Assembly (NCBI GenBank): GCA_027625915.1
Contig: JANTQA010000051.1
Location: forward strand, 62,501-126,500
Source: Anaeramoeba flamelloides
Taxonomy: Eukaryota; Metamonada; Anaeramoebidae
Direction of reading: 5' to 3'
Length of the DNA stretch: 64,000 nt
Shown here one piece after another: positions 9,978-21,010 of the stretch (the stretch's first letter is position 1; every line of letters begins with the position of its first letter). The notes beneath the pieces were generated by a model that saw only the letters and a list, made by a program, of their open reading frames with translations, did not search any database and was not told the origin of the DNA. The position numbers were made by a program, and so were the translations under genes.

Positions 9978-10850
9978 TGAAACTCTAAAATTGTATTTAG
10001 GGTTTTTTTATCCTAACTGTAATGTAAGCAGGATTACAGCTCAAAGGATATCTTTTCTTTAAAAAATGAAAAGAATAAATTATTTCGGAAAAAAGACAAG
10101 AAAAAGAGAAAGAAAAGCAAGAAATGAAAGAGAGTCAAAAAATAATAGAAAAAAGAAAAAACTTTCAGTGAAAAGTTTTTTTTGTGCCCCAAGTGTTGAA
10201 TGGGCTGGTGGTTGTTTCCTTTTATGTCGTTTTATTTTGGATCGCCACCATAGGTTGTTTTAATAAAGAGTTCTAAATATTTGAACAACTATAGATCAAA
10301 TGAAAAAGGCTGTTTATTAAATTTTGATTTAGAACTTTATAGATGGGTTGAATCTATAAAGTGCTGAGTTTTTAAGAATAAGATTTGGTTTTCGAAATTT
10401 TCTTTTCAGTTGCTTTGCTTTTTTTTTTATTTTTTTTTTTTTGTGTTATTTTTTTTTTTTTTATTATTTTATTTTTTTTTTTTTTTTGTAAGTTTCTCAA
10501 ATCTTGTTTTCGCAAAATCCCAGTACAAGATACCGACTCGACAGCAAAAACCCAGTCAAAGTAACGACTCGACAGATAGTACGGAAAGTTCAATTCGGTT
10601 CACTTTGGTTGGTTTCAGATCGCATTCGTTGGATTCAGTTCAGTTGCATAAGTCCAGCTCAATTCGTTGAAGATCTGATCATGAACAAGTTTGGTTAGGT
10701 TAGTCATGATCAGGTCAACCAATTCTTATAATGATTTTTTATACTTTTTACCTTTCCCAAACACCTAAAAAAAAAACAAAAAGAGAAGGAACATAGAGCC
10801 CAAGTAACTTAAGAAGGGAAATTTGGAAAAGGTAAAAAGTATAAAAAATC
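9978..10850 (+). repeat. Dispersed repeat B, copy 1 (~870 bp)
   Basis: The same sequence recurs inverted at about 43765-44620 and 47517-48625. Shared blocks include GGATTACAGCTCA, GGTGGTTGTTTCC, GGATCGCCACCATAGGTTG, AGTACAAGATACCGACTCGA and AACAAGTTTGGTTAGGTTAG. The right 125 bases form a hairpin closed by TTTTTTATACTTTTTACC and its inverse. A long internal T-run (10420-10490) differs in length between copies. No protein or RNA identity was recognised, and the in-frame ORFs here are not conserved between copies. It is more GC-rich than its surroundings. Confidence 0.75.
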
Positions 10851-11427
10851 AAAAATTATATTAGTTTAGTCATATTTTTATTTTAGAGAAATTAAAATGA
10901 AAAAAAGATATTAACATTAATATTTATATATAGTAATTACATCATAGGTAGGAAATTTTAGAGTTTAAAATAAACTAAAAAAAAAAAAAAATGGGGGGCA
11001 TTATAACCTTTCTAACACCCGAATTTTCTGTTTATGTGAATAATCCAGATTAAAAAATATTTTTAGCAATGAAAAAAACCAAAGAAAATTTTTGAGAAAA
11101 TTTATAATTTTGCAAAATTGATTATCATTGAAAAAAAATTAACTGTTTAGAGAAAATATTTAGATATTGAAATATTGTAAAATATTGAGATATTGTAAAA
11201 TATTGAGATATTGTAAAATACTGTTAATTGTAAAATAAATTAGACAAAATTTTCATTTATCGTTTCAAAAAAAATTTATACTATTCTTTATATACGGAAT
11301 TACCTTCTGTCCTCTTCTAATGAGTTGGCAGATTTGTGAATATCAAAAATTTGAATTCAAAGGATTTCCAAAATCCTAATTTTATTTTTAAAAGATAAAT
11401 GAAAATTTTGTCGAATTTATTTTACAA
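10851..11427. other. AT-rich stretch with a small inverted repeat
   Basis: No gene. A TATTGTAAAATATTGAGA repeat unit recurs near 11170-11220. Sequence at about 11205-11260 (TGTTAATTGTAAAATAAATT...) returns inverted at 11390-11432, giving ~50-bp arms around a ~130-bp loop. Confidence 0.55.
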
Positions 11428-12215
11428 TTAACAGTATTAAGATATGGATTTTTCAATTTTTTCAAATTTAATTGGGAACATTAGTAAAAATGATCTAAAT
11501 CATCATTTTTTTTTTGATTTTAATAAGAATGCAAATCAATATTGAAGATACTATATATTTACGATTCTATTATTTATGTTTCGAATTTCAGTTTCATCAA
11601 GATTCTTCAAGTATTTTTTCATATTATCAAATATTTTTGTTTTTAAATGAAAAACATTTCTGAAAAATAAAGAATTTACAGTTTCAATACCTTATTCATC
11701 TTAACTAGTATTAGAAAATTGAATCATTAATTGTTTTTTAATATGTAATTTATATCTCAAAGTCAGGAATTTTGATTTGTAATCTTGATAGCTAGACTTT
11801 ATTTTTCAAAAAATTAATTTTTCAGGAAGATTTCACAATTAAAATCAAAAAATTCAAAAAAATAATTTTCACATTTAATTTATCTCAAGTTCTTATAAAA
11901 TAATTATAATTATTGTATTATTGATTGTTTCTGAAAATTGTATTTTTTAAGATATTGAAACAGTAAATTTTGTGATTTTCAGTAATATTTACAAATAAAA
12001 ACAATAACAAAATTGAAATTTAAGAAAATCTACTTGAAGAATCTTGATTGTATTGAAATTACAAATATCAATAATAGAATCATAAATATATCGTATCTTC
12101 AATCTTGATTTACATTCCTATTAACATCAAAAAAAAATCTGATGATTTAGATCATTTTTACTAATGTTCCCAATTAAAATCGAAAAAATTGAAAAATCCA
12201 TAACTCGATATTTTA
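11428..12215. repeat. Large foldback (inverted repeat) element, ~790 bp
   Basis: The left arm starts TATGGATTTTTCAATTTTTT and returns inverted at the right end near 12215. Shared blocks include AATTGGGAACATTAG, ATGATCTAAATCATC and CAAGATTCTTCAAGTA. Similarity continues inward to about 11700 and 11950 (ATTTACAGTTTCAATACC against its inverse). Almost the whole element is therefore a diverged palindrome, typical of a non-autonomous DNA element. No coding capacity seen; target duplication not resolved. Confidence 0.75.
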
Positions 12216-13964
12216 CACTATCTCAATTTTTTGATACAAAAGTTAATTTCTTTTTATTTGAGAAATTTTATATTAAAAATCATTAGACAAGTGGAAACAC
12301 AATGAAAAAATGAAAAATTATACATATTATTTATTTTATGAATGTTAACTCCCAGGATATTCTCAAGATTCCATAGGATGATTATTTTTTTTTTATATAG
12401 TTAAGGATTAATCATTCGATATATAACAAAATTATCCTGAGATGATAGCTTTCAAAAAAACAAATATTTGAAATATTGTCCAAAAATGTTAAAAAAGTCG
12501 AATTTTCGAAAATTTTTTGATAGAGTTTTTATAATTAATGATAAAAAATAATTTTAATTTTTTTTTCATATTTTTTAAATTTTTTGATTTTATTACATTA
12601 AGAAAAGTAAAAAATTAGAGAAATTCTAAAAGAAAAAAATTAAAAAAAAAAAATAGAAGAATAAATTTTTACCTTAACCAAAACCTAATAAATATAAAAA
12701 ATTTAAAAAATATAATTATTTTTTTTTCTAGTAGGGATTTTACATACTTTAATATTACGGAATAAAAATTCTAATTCAAAATCAAAGTTCTTATTTTGAA
12801 TTAGAATAGGAATTTTACTTAATTTCTATTTTGGAATCAAAAAAAAAATTTTTAAAAATGAACAGACCTTATTTTGAATTATCAGTATACCAACTACATT
12901 CAGAAATTTTGCTAAAAAAGACAAAAGTTTTTACTGTTGTATAAAAAAAGCTCTAAATCGATTTCATTGTAAAATTGTAGTAAACTTGACAATTTTCGAA
13001 ATATTTTTCTTCTGATTTTTTATTGATCAATAAAGATAGATACATATGAACTATAAAAATCTGAAACAATATCAATTTTTAAACTCTAAAAGCTAATTTC
13101 ACATTGATAGAAACAGCAGATCATCAATATTATCAAAAAAAGTCGATTTACTAGGAGTTTTACAATTAAATCCAAAATTATGAAATTTGAAGGTGTTCAG
13201 AATGTTGTTTAATTTGGATGTTTGGAATTCAATTTAAATTCTAATAAGCATTCTTATTTTTGGATTTTGTATTGGTTTTGAAATGAAGTCAAAAATACAT
13301 AACAAAAGAATGTCAAATTTTTTTAAGTTTACTACCATTTTGCAATGAAATAGATTTCGAGCTTTTTTTAATCAACAGTTACTCCATTTTTTGAGATCTG
13401 ATTTGTTTTTTAGAAATTATTTCAAGCAATTTGTTTTACAGAACAGATATTATGTAATTTCTGTTCGGTAATAGAAGTTTCATTCAAAGATTTTCTAAAA
13501 TCATTAAATAGAAAGTAAATTAAATATTAAATGAAGAGGGGTAATCCTCATAGACAAGTAAACACACAATTCCAATTAGAAGAATATGAATTTAATAAAA
13601 GAGTAGTTGAGATAAGTTAATACCGATCATCATCATTCATTAAAATTGAATAACATAATTTAAAAATCTTATCTTTTCGATCTTGAAGAAGTCATACTTA
13701 ATAAGTTAAAATATTAAAAAATTGTGGTGTGTATTCACTAATTTTGAGTCTTAGTCAGTTACTAGCAACAGAAATAATGACAATTTAAATTTATAATTTG
13801 TTTATTTTTTATTACGAATTGTTTTCAAATCAAAAACTACTTATTCTGATTTCTTGATCTTGAAATATGCTTTCTTTAAAATTTCAATTTATTCTGGAAT
13901 TTCTGTTTCAGTAATTCATTTTAACTAATATAAATACCATAAAATACAGAGTGATAGTTGATAA
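12216..13964. other. AT-rich stretch with two more hairpin structures
   Basis: Near 12772-12812 TTCTAATTCAAAAT faces its inverse ATTTTGAATTAGAA. A second pair of ~75-bp arms lies at about 12935-13010 and 13305-13385 (AAAGCTCTAAATCGATTTCATTG against its diverged inverse), enclosing ~300 bases. Both are likely remnants of small TIR elements. No gene recognised. Confidence 0.5.
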
Positions 13965-14830
13965 CCATTGTGAAAAAAATTTGGTTCATTAAAAAAAATT
14001 GGGTAAGTCAAAAAGTTGTTTTCGTTTTTTAAATAATAAATTTTAACAAGTCGATTTTTGATCAAAGTAAAATTTTATGAACAAATCTTACATTTAATAA
14101 AAAACAAAGTCATTATCAATAATAATTTTCAAATGCAAAATTAAATTGTTGCATTTTAACCTTTTGGAATTACTGTGGAACTCTAAAAAACAAAAATTTA
14201 TTTTTAATTGTAAACTTTACTAAAAATGTTAATTTTTTTTTATTAGAAAACATTACAAGATCAAGTTAATTATTGTTTGGGAAGACCAAAAATTAATAAA
14301 AGTTTTAAATTAAGGTTTATCTATGAGGATTTTTAGAATTTAAATGGTTTTTGAAATCTTGAAATTTCGGTATTTTGAAGTTTTGATTGTAAACATAAGT
14401 GGAAAACAACCTCTTTCGAAAAATCATCTTTTTTTGGAAGAATTTATGATTCAATTTAGTTTAAAAGGATATTTAAGATTAACCGTGATAAATTTGCGTT
14501 TATTAACAATGATAAATATCTTATTGAATTAATAGATTTTGATATTTCCTATTAAATAGTTCTCTTATTTTTAGTAAAGTTGACAATTAAAAATAAATTT
14601 TTGTATTTTTAGAGTTCCACAGTAATTCCAAAAGGTTAAAATGCAACAATTTAATTTTGCATTTGAAAATTATTATTGATAATGACTTTGTTTTTTCTTA
14701 AATGTAAGATTTGTTCATAAAATTTTACTTTGATCAAAAATCGACTTGTTAAAATTTATTATTTAAAAAACGAAAACAACTTTTTGACTTACCCAATTTT
14801 TTTTAATGAACCAAATTTTTTTCACAATGG
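13965..14830. mobile_element. TWA-site TIR element (family E), copy 1, 866 bp
   Basis: The ends are CCATTGTGAAAAAAATTTGG and its inverse; the inverted arms extend ~260 bases. It is flanked by TAA on both sides (13962-13964 and 14831-14833). The second copy (55258-56124) is flanked by TTA. A 3-bp TWA duplication is the hallmark of PIF/Harbinger elements. The middle holds a 62-codon frame, too short for a transposase, so the element is non-autonomous. Confidence 0.85.
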
Positions 14831-15257
14831 TAAAGAATTTTTAAAAATTTTATTGAATTTTGGAATTTCTGTTCCGGTAAAACACATTATTCACACAAAT
14901 TACGTAAACTCCCTATTGATCATATAACATCAAGTATTCCTATATTCTGAAAAACTTTTTTGTTAGTTGTGGTAAATTAATTTTTTCTTTCTCGATTTGA
15001 ACACCAAAATTCTAATATCATTTTACACAACAAAGTGAGAAGAATAAGATACTTTTTGAATTTTTCCAACTTTTTCATTTGTCAAACAAAAAATCAATTT
15101 TCATTTAATAAATTTTTAATCTTAAATAGAAACTCAACCCATTAACAGAGTTGTTGAAAAAATTGTGGATTCTTATTGATTTAAAATCTGACAAAATTCA
15201 TGATTTTTGGAAAATCTACAATTATTTTATTTCTTTTCTTTTTTGAGATTTCGAAAT
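14831..15257. other. Upstream region of the receptor-RGS gene
   Basis: AT-rich sequence with no clear gene. It should contain the promoter and 5' leader of the gene starting at 15258. A longer frame runs back to 15207 but begins without an ATG. Confidence 0.5.
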
Positions 15258-17465
15258 ATGAGATATGATAATTATTGGGTTTTTTCATTAATAAGCTTAC
15301 TGATAATAACAATTCTTTTTTTCTTTTATGTTCAACGCAGAAAATACCAACCGATTAAGGTATACACTAGTTTTTTTTTTTTTTTGTTTTCTTTTGAAAC
15401 AAATCACTAAATCAAAATCCCTCACAAAAATTCAATCATGTTAAAATATTTCACACCACTTTAGACAAGATCAACTTCTTTGGCTTTTTTTTATTGGCTG
15501 TTAACTGTAACCAGCTTGGGAATGTTTTGTTTTTATGGAAGCCCACAATTCGATTTGAATTGTTTTGGTCAATATTATGTTGTTCGAGTAATTCAATTTT
15601 TGTTTATTGTTCTTTACTATTCTCGATCTTTACGGCTTTATTATTTGTTTTGTCTCAATCGGTAATTATTCTTTTTTTTTTTTTTTTTTTTATACTTTGT
15701 TTCACATTCGACCAATTTGGAAATAAATCTAGTTTTTGTCTTTCGAATTTTTTACATGAAAATTCTCACATCAAAGACAGGAATAATTTTAAAACCTAAC
15801 TTCCAGTGTCTTTTAAGAAGACAAATATACACATGGTATATTACTTCTGAGCACCCCAAAACAACTGTTTGTAAAACCGAGATTCATTTTGTTAACTCTT
15901 ACTTTTTTCTAAATCTGATTTTTTATTCCCCCATATTAAATGTAAATTACATGTGAAATTGTTTGGTAATGTTTCCAAAATCACAACAATTCAGAAAAAA
16001 ATTGGAGTCTGCAAAAAGATTTTATTTGGAAATGGTAAATTTTAACAAATCTGACAGGAAGACAACGTACGAGACAGAAATCGAAGACAGGAATGAGACA
16101 GATAACGAAAATGGAGAATATTATTTCAACTATTTGAATCTGGACGTCAAAATACGAGAAGTTGAAAGAAAGTTTTTTCAAAAGAAATCACGGTTATCAG
16201 AAAAGTTTATGTTTAAATGCTTGTCTATCCAATTCCTTTTTTATAACACATTTTTTTTGGTGATCTATTACAACAGCGAACTCAAAAAGAATAAAAATTG
16301 CAAAAACGCAAAAGTTGATTGGACATTTGTAGTGAATGTTGTATTAATGATCCTCAATGTCTCAATTTTATTGTTATCCACTTTTTTAATCAGAAAGATC
16401 AAAGACAATTATAAAATCAAAAATGAAATTAATCTGACCATTTTGTTAATGTGTATTTTTTTAATCTTTGCTTGGCTTCCGTATATGTCCAAGGATATTA
16501 ATTATCATATCAGATGGCCAGTCTTAATTTTTGCTTTCCTCCAATTATTCCTGACTTATGGCTACCCCTTATATTGGTCCTTTCGTTTCCAAAAAAATCA
16601 AAATAAAATTAATGTAAATTCGAATAATAAAAAAAAATCAAATAATGACAATGACAATGGCAATGGCAATGACGATGATGATGACGATGACAATGACAAT
16701 GACAATGACAATGACAATTACAATGACAATGACAACGAAAATGACAACGAACAGAACACTGATTTTTTAAACGATTCCTTCCAAAAGTTCATTAACATCA
16801 TAGAAGATCAAGAAAAAGTCCATTACTGGATCTTATACTCGAAAAAAAATTATTCTGTCGAAAATATATTCTTTTATAAAACAATTAAATCTTATCAAAA
16901 TTTTCTGAACAGGACTAAAAGGAAAATTAAAAAAAAAAATTTACATAAGGAGAACAAAAATATAAAATTAAATAAAATCAAAAATAGAAAATTCATGCAA
17001 CAAAAAAAAAACTTGATTGACCAAATTGTCAAGAATTTTATAGAAGAAAATTCCCCCCTTGTGATAAATATTTCAAGTGAAACGCGTGGCCGAATAAAAG
17101 AAATATATAGCAATCATTTAAATAATGATGATCAGCAAAAGAACTTGATCCCAGATGACATTTTTGATGCAGCCTTACAAGAAATTACCCATTTAATGTT
17201 TATCGATACTTGGCCACAATTTATTGAATCTCCGTTATATTTTGAAATGATAATAAAGATTGAGCAAATAAACCCAGACCAATATTTAAATAAAAATAAT
17301 GCAGATGGCGATGGCAGCACCAATGATGGATACCAAAAGACGAATAAATTTAAGAATGTTTATCATACCGATCATGATATTGAAATAGAAACTTTCAATT
17401 CCAATTTAAAGATGAAAAATTCTATATCCATAAAATCAATTTATTCTAAAACAACCTCGGATTGA
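15258..17465 (+). CDS. Multi-spanning membrane receptor with C-terminal RGS domain, four exons
   Basis: Proposed exons are 15258-15359, 15465-15661, 15818-15952 and 15995-17465, phase-consistent, giving ~634 aa. The start is the first ATG before a hydrophobic helix (FSLISLLIITILFFFYV). PIK followed by TRSTS after it, a Cys-containing loop (TSEHPKTTVCKTEIHF) and seven or eight hydrophobic helices (four in exon 4, 16200-16590) fit a GPCR-like core. A cytoplasmic Asp/Asn repeat (16650-16760) leads to an RGS domain at about 16765-17250: NYSVENIFFYKTI, SPLVINIS, DDIFDAALQEITHLMF and WPQFIESPLYFEM are classic RGS blocks. RGS domains speed GTP hydrolysis by G-alpha, so this is probably a G-protein regulator at a membrane. 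Exons 2-4 junctions are inferred; the exon 3/4 intron would be only 42 nt, otherwise an in-frame TGA at 15954 breaks the gene. Confidence 0.8.
16647..16755 (+). repeat. GACAAT-type hexanucleotide tract inside the RGS gene
   Basis: A run of GACAATGACAATGGCAATG and variants encodes the Asp/Asn-rich linker between the last membrane helix and the RGS domain. Such a tract can change length by whole codons without breaking the frame. Confidence 0.85.
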
Positions 17466-18059
17466 TCAAGTACCTATTCCCAAATTTCAAAATTTTAAGT
17501 AAAAAGAAATTTTGTAAAATAATAAACGTTTTATAGATTATATTCCATTTTTATTTATTTCTCAATTTATTTCTTTACTATAACCATTGTTTTGATTTGT
17601 AAATAAAATTTTGAATGAGATATCTAATCTCTTATCATTCCCCCATTGGCATTAATATTGCCACCCACAGGCAATTAAAATGATTAAGAATATTGTGGCC
17701 AAGAAAATTTTAATTCGAAAATTACCCGAATCCGAAAAAAATCCGAAAAATATTAATAAAGTTCATTTTGTATAATTTCTCGATTATAGAACAAGATTTG
17801 AAGATTGATATTCAAAATTTTAGTTTACGAATTAATAATTATTCTCATTTAGAGATTTTTTCAATAGTTTAATTTTGCTGTTTTTTTTTTAAATCATTAT
17901 CAAATTGTTTAAAGATGTTTTTTTCGCGTTTTACTACTTAAGAATAATTTATTTGTTTTAATTAGAATTTGTTCTTTTTATAATTGTTTTTATGCTACTA
18001 AATTTCCAAAAAATCAAATTTTGAAAATTTCTTATTTATTCTTCTTTTGTAAAAATCAT
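17466..18059. other. 3' flank of the RGS gene, AT-rich
   Basis: No gene recognised. AATAAA-like A-rich sequences follow the TGA stop, but no single polyadenylation signal stands out. Confidence 0.4.
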
Positions 18060-20210
18060 GAATTCACAACCAATCGAAATAATCTTCATGCCACCCCCAG
18101 AAAAACCAAACTCAAGATCCATTATTGAAATACTAAATTAAGATGAAATTAATGTTCCAAAGAAAAGTTAAATTTCAATGTTATATTTGGATATATTTTC
18201 AATTTTCAAAAAATGACCAAATTTCAAAATTGTCCAAGTTTCAATTTTTCGAATTGTTAACAATATTAGTGTTGATTTATTGTTTCGAAAGAAAGTTTTA
18301 TCATTTTTAGAGTTTAGAAAATGGAAAAATCCAAAATTGCACATTTTTGACAGCTATTCTAGTTTTTCACCAATTTATTTAACGTATTCTAACACAATAC
18401 TGAAAAATAGTTCGTAATCTGTAACAGTTTAACAAAATCAAATTTATTCCTAACCAAACCTAACGTATCTGCCTAATTTACCAAACATTACGTACTCTAC
18501 CCTAAAATAACTTCGACCGAATAAATAAAACCACAAAACAACCAAATTTATGTTTTCTTTATTCCTTTTTTTTTCAATTTTATTGTGTAAATTAATGATT
18601 TAAAAGAGTAATTATCATTAAAATATGTTTTTATAACAAAAATTGTCCTAAATTTCTTAGATTAAACATTATAGTAAGAAATTCAGAATTTGACCATTTT
18701 TGAAATTTGGTTATTTTTGAACGTTAATAATTTTCCCTTATATTTATATTTTGGAAAAAAAAAGTATCTAAAGCTGAATCAATATATGTATTATTATAAA
18801 TGTAAAACCAAAGGAATTTAAATGTAGATTTACCTTTTATAAACATTAAAATAATTACAAATTTTCAAAAAGCGAACATTTTAAAAAATTGTAAAGTGAG
18901 CAAAATGAAGACTCTTTATGGGTCCCTGAACAAGTGAGAGAATTTTTTTAATAAGGAAATGAAAAATCAAAATTTGACAAATATTGAAGATTATGAAAAA
19001 TATATTGACTTTTTTCAAAACACAAATTCTCCATGTGAATATATTAATGAAAAAAAAAAGGAGCTAAATCAAAGCTCAAATGGATGATACAAGATTCAAA
19101 ACCCCAAAGATATTAATTCAATATTAAATTCGAATTGCAAGTTAACAATTTCTGGTAAAGAATTTTTAATTTTAAAATTAAACACACCCGTTTTTATTGA
19201 TTTCTTGGAGTAGTCATACAATTTGAAAATCTGTTAAAATCATCACATCATATTTTTGTAGATGGTACATTCTCTTTTAGCACCAAGTCCATTTTCTCAA
19301 TTACTAATAATGGCAGGATATGATCATATGATCTCTAAAAAAACATAGTTGTGAATTATACGCTAATTGATTCACTGGATTCACTTTCTGAGAATTTTTT
19401 CTTTTCAAATTTAAAATTAATTTTACCAGATTTAAATCCAAGTATTATTACATGTGATTTTGAAATTTGCAATGACAAACAGTTTACAAAACTATTTTAA
19501 ATTTTCGAAAATCATTCATTGCAAATTTCATTTTATGCAATGCTTGATTTGGAAATAAAATTGAAAAAATTAAATCTTTATGAGAAAAAGAATACGTCTG
19601 GATTATTAAAAAAAAAGATTAAAAAAATTGATGAAAATCCGACCAGAAGAGTTTATTGATCATTGGCAATCGATCTTAGATGAATATAAACGATTTAACA
19701 TTTTTTTTCAAACATTATTTTTTAAAAATTTAAAATTGTTACTTGGAATTTTTCTTCTTTATTCAACGAAATTTAAAAAACAAAAGGTTTCCTGGAAAAT
19801 TTAAATGGTAAAATCAATAAAAAGATAGAATATAATAAACCTGGTTTATATGAATTTATTATTTTGATTCACAATTGGGGAGAAAAAAAAACATTAAAAA
19901 TCAATCTAAACAGAGAAAACAAAGTTAAAAAAAAATAACCAAAATTGTATGAATGATTTACAAATCGTCAAAGTAATTAATGAGAATAGGAAAAAGATGG
20001 CAAGAAATTCAACGAAAATTATCAAACAAGAATTATTTTTCTGAGAAAATATTTTCCAATTATAATAATTTCTCTTCAATTTCTCACAAAAGTCGAGGTT
20101 ATAACTAAAAATTCAAGATATCAATAAATCAAAAAAATCAAAAAAAATGTTAGGTGTTGTTCAAATTGTTCACAACGGGGTAATAATATATTAAATTGTC
20201 CATTGTTAAA
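18060..20210 (+). pseudogene. Decayed MULE (Mutator-like) transposase
   Basis: Broken coding sequence shows the MULE transposase order. A start-like segment (MNSQPIEIIFMPPPEKPN) lies at 18060. A Cys-rich KCKTKGI zinc-like block near 18800 is followed by WVPEQVREFF at ~18920. Then come FVDGTFSF at ~19257 (first catalytic Asp), ITCDFE at ~19446 (second Asp region) and CKFHFMQCLIWK at ~19520 (the C-x-x-H block). At the end, RCCSNCSQRGNNILNCPL at ~20150 is a CCHC zinc knuckle with its His replaced by Asn. Many stops and frame changes separate the blocks, so the gene is dead. An inverted-repeat element at about 18200-18722 lies inside it. Terminal repeats of the MULE itself were not found. Confidence 0.65.
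18200..18722. mobile_element. Small TIR element inside the MULE relic
   Basis: Left TTCAAAAAATGACCAAATTT and right AAATTTGGTTATTTTTGAA are imperfect inverses about 500 bases apart. The arms are ~40 bases long. The sequence between them is AT-rich and non-coding. Target duplication was not resolved. Confidence 0.5.
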
Positions 20211-20339
20211 AAATGTAAAAAAAAAACTCTTATAATTCCTCTTTAATTTACCTCTTAATAAGTTTTTTCTTTTATTATTTTTGGTAAATATATAAGAATT
20301 TTTAAAAAAATTCAAAAATTTATTTTTTTTTCTGTTTTT

Positions 20340-20416
20340 CTATTTTAATTAATTTAAAATTATTTCTTTCTTTCTTTTATCAATAACATATTTTACATCC
20401 AACGTCTTAAACATTA
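20340..20416 (+). mobile_element. LINE fragment, left of the Tc1-like insertion
   Basis: Translation just before the transposon (INNIFYIQRLKH) resembles the LINE ORF2 end INNIGDIINKRIRH. The match continues after the transposon at 25971. The 5' limit is uncertain. Confidence 0.45.
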
Positions 20417-20852
20417 CAGCCGTTTAAACTCAGGTGTGAATCGGCAACTTCTCATTCGGATTTGGGAAACCGTTGAAAACCATCTCAACCACATTTCAAA
20501 TTATTTCAAATTATTTCAAATTATTTCAAATTACATTTAAACAATTTGAAATTATTTTGAATGATCTCATTTTTTTTACTAATTTTAACAATCTACGACT
20601 AATCCCCATCCCTACATTTTTTACTTTTCTCTTTATTCTTAAACGCACTCTTTATGTTTATCATTTCTTTTCTTTGTATTAACTTTCTTGAACTGTCTAA
20701 ATTCAAATAAAAACAAAATAACAAATAAAAAAAAGCTTGATTGTATTTAAAATACATCCAACTTTTACAAAAAAAGAAAACCATTTTATTTTTTTTCCTT
20801 TCCTCAACTCTTTATTGTTTATTTTTTTCTTTCATAAGTTAGGAAAAGACAA
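20417..20852. repeat. Left terminal inverted repeat of the Tc1-like transposon
   Basis: Pairs with 25310-25722. It contains a run of ATTTCAAATT units (20495-20540) that differs in number between the two arms, and the GC-richer blocks TCAGGTGTGAATCGGCAACT and GACTAATCCCCATCCCTAC conserved in both. Confidence 0.9.
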
Positions 20853-21010
20853 ATTAAAAGTTTGTGACATGAATTTTTTTCCTAGTTTTAAAATCAATAG
20901 TTTTAGATTTTAATTCTTTTGGAAATTCTTTCTTGTTAAATTAACAAAATAATTTGGGTTTTAGAAGAAGAGAAGATTGTTCAGAGAAAATGAAAATTAA
21001 GAATTAATTA

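Noticed and set aside
14344-14532. 62-codon frame conserved in both family E elements
   Set aside because: The copies are recent and the frame has no upstream coding partner; conservation can be explained by shared descent. Kept only as a question.
20148-20202. CCHC zinc knuckle as sign of a retroviral-type Gag
   Set aside because: It lies directly after MULE transposase blocks in the same orientation, and MULE proteins often end in such a knuckle; no other retroviral part is present.
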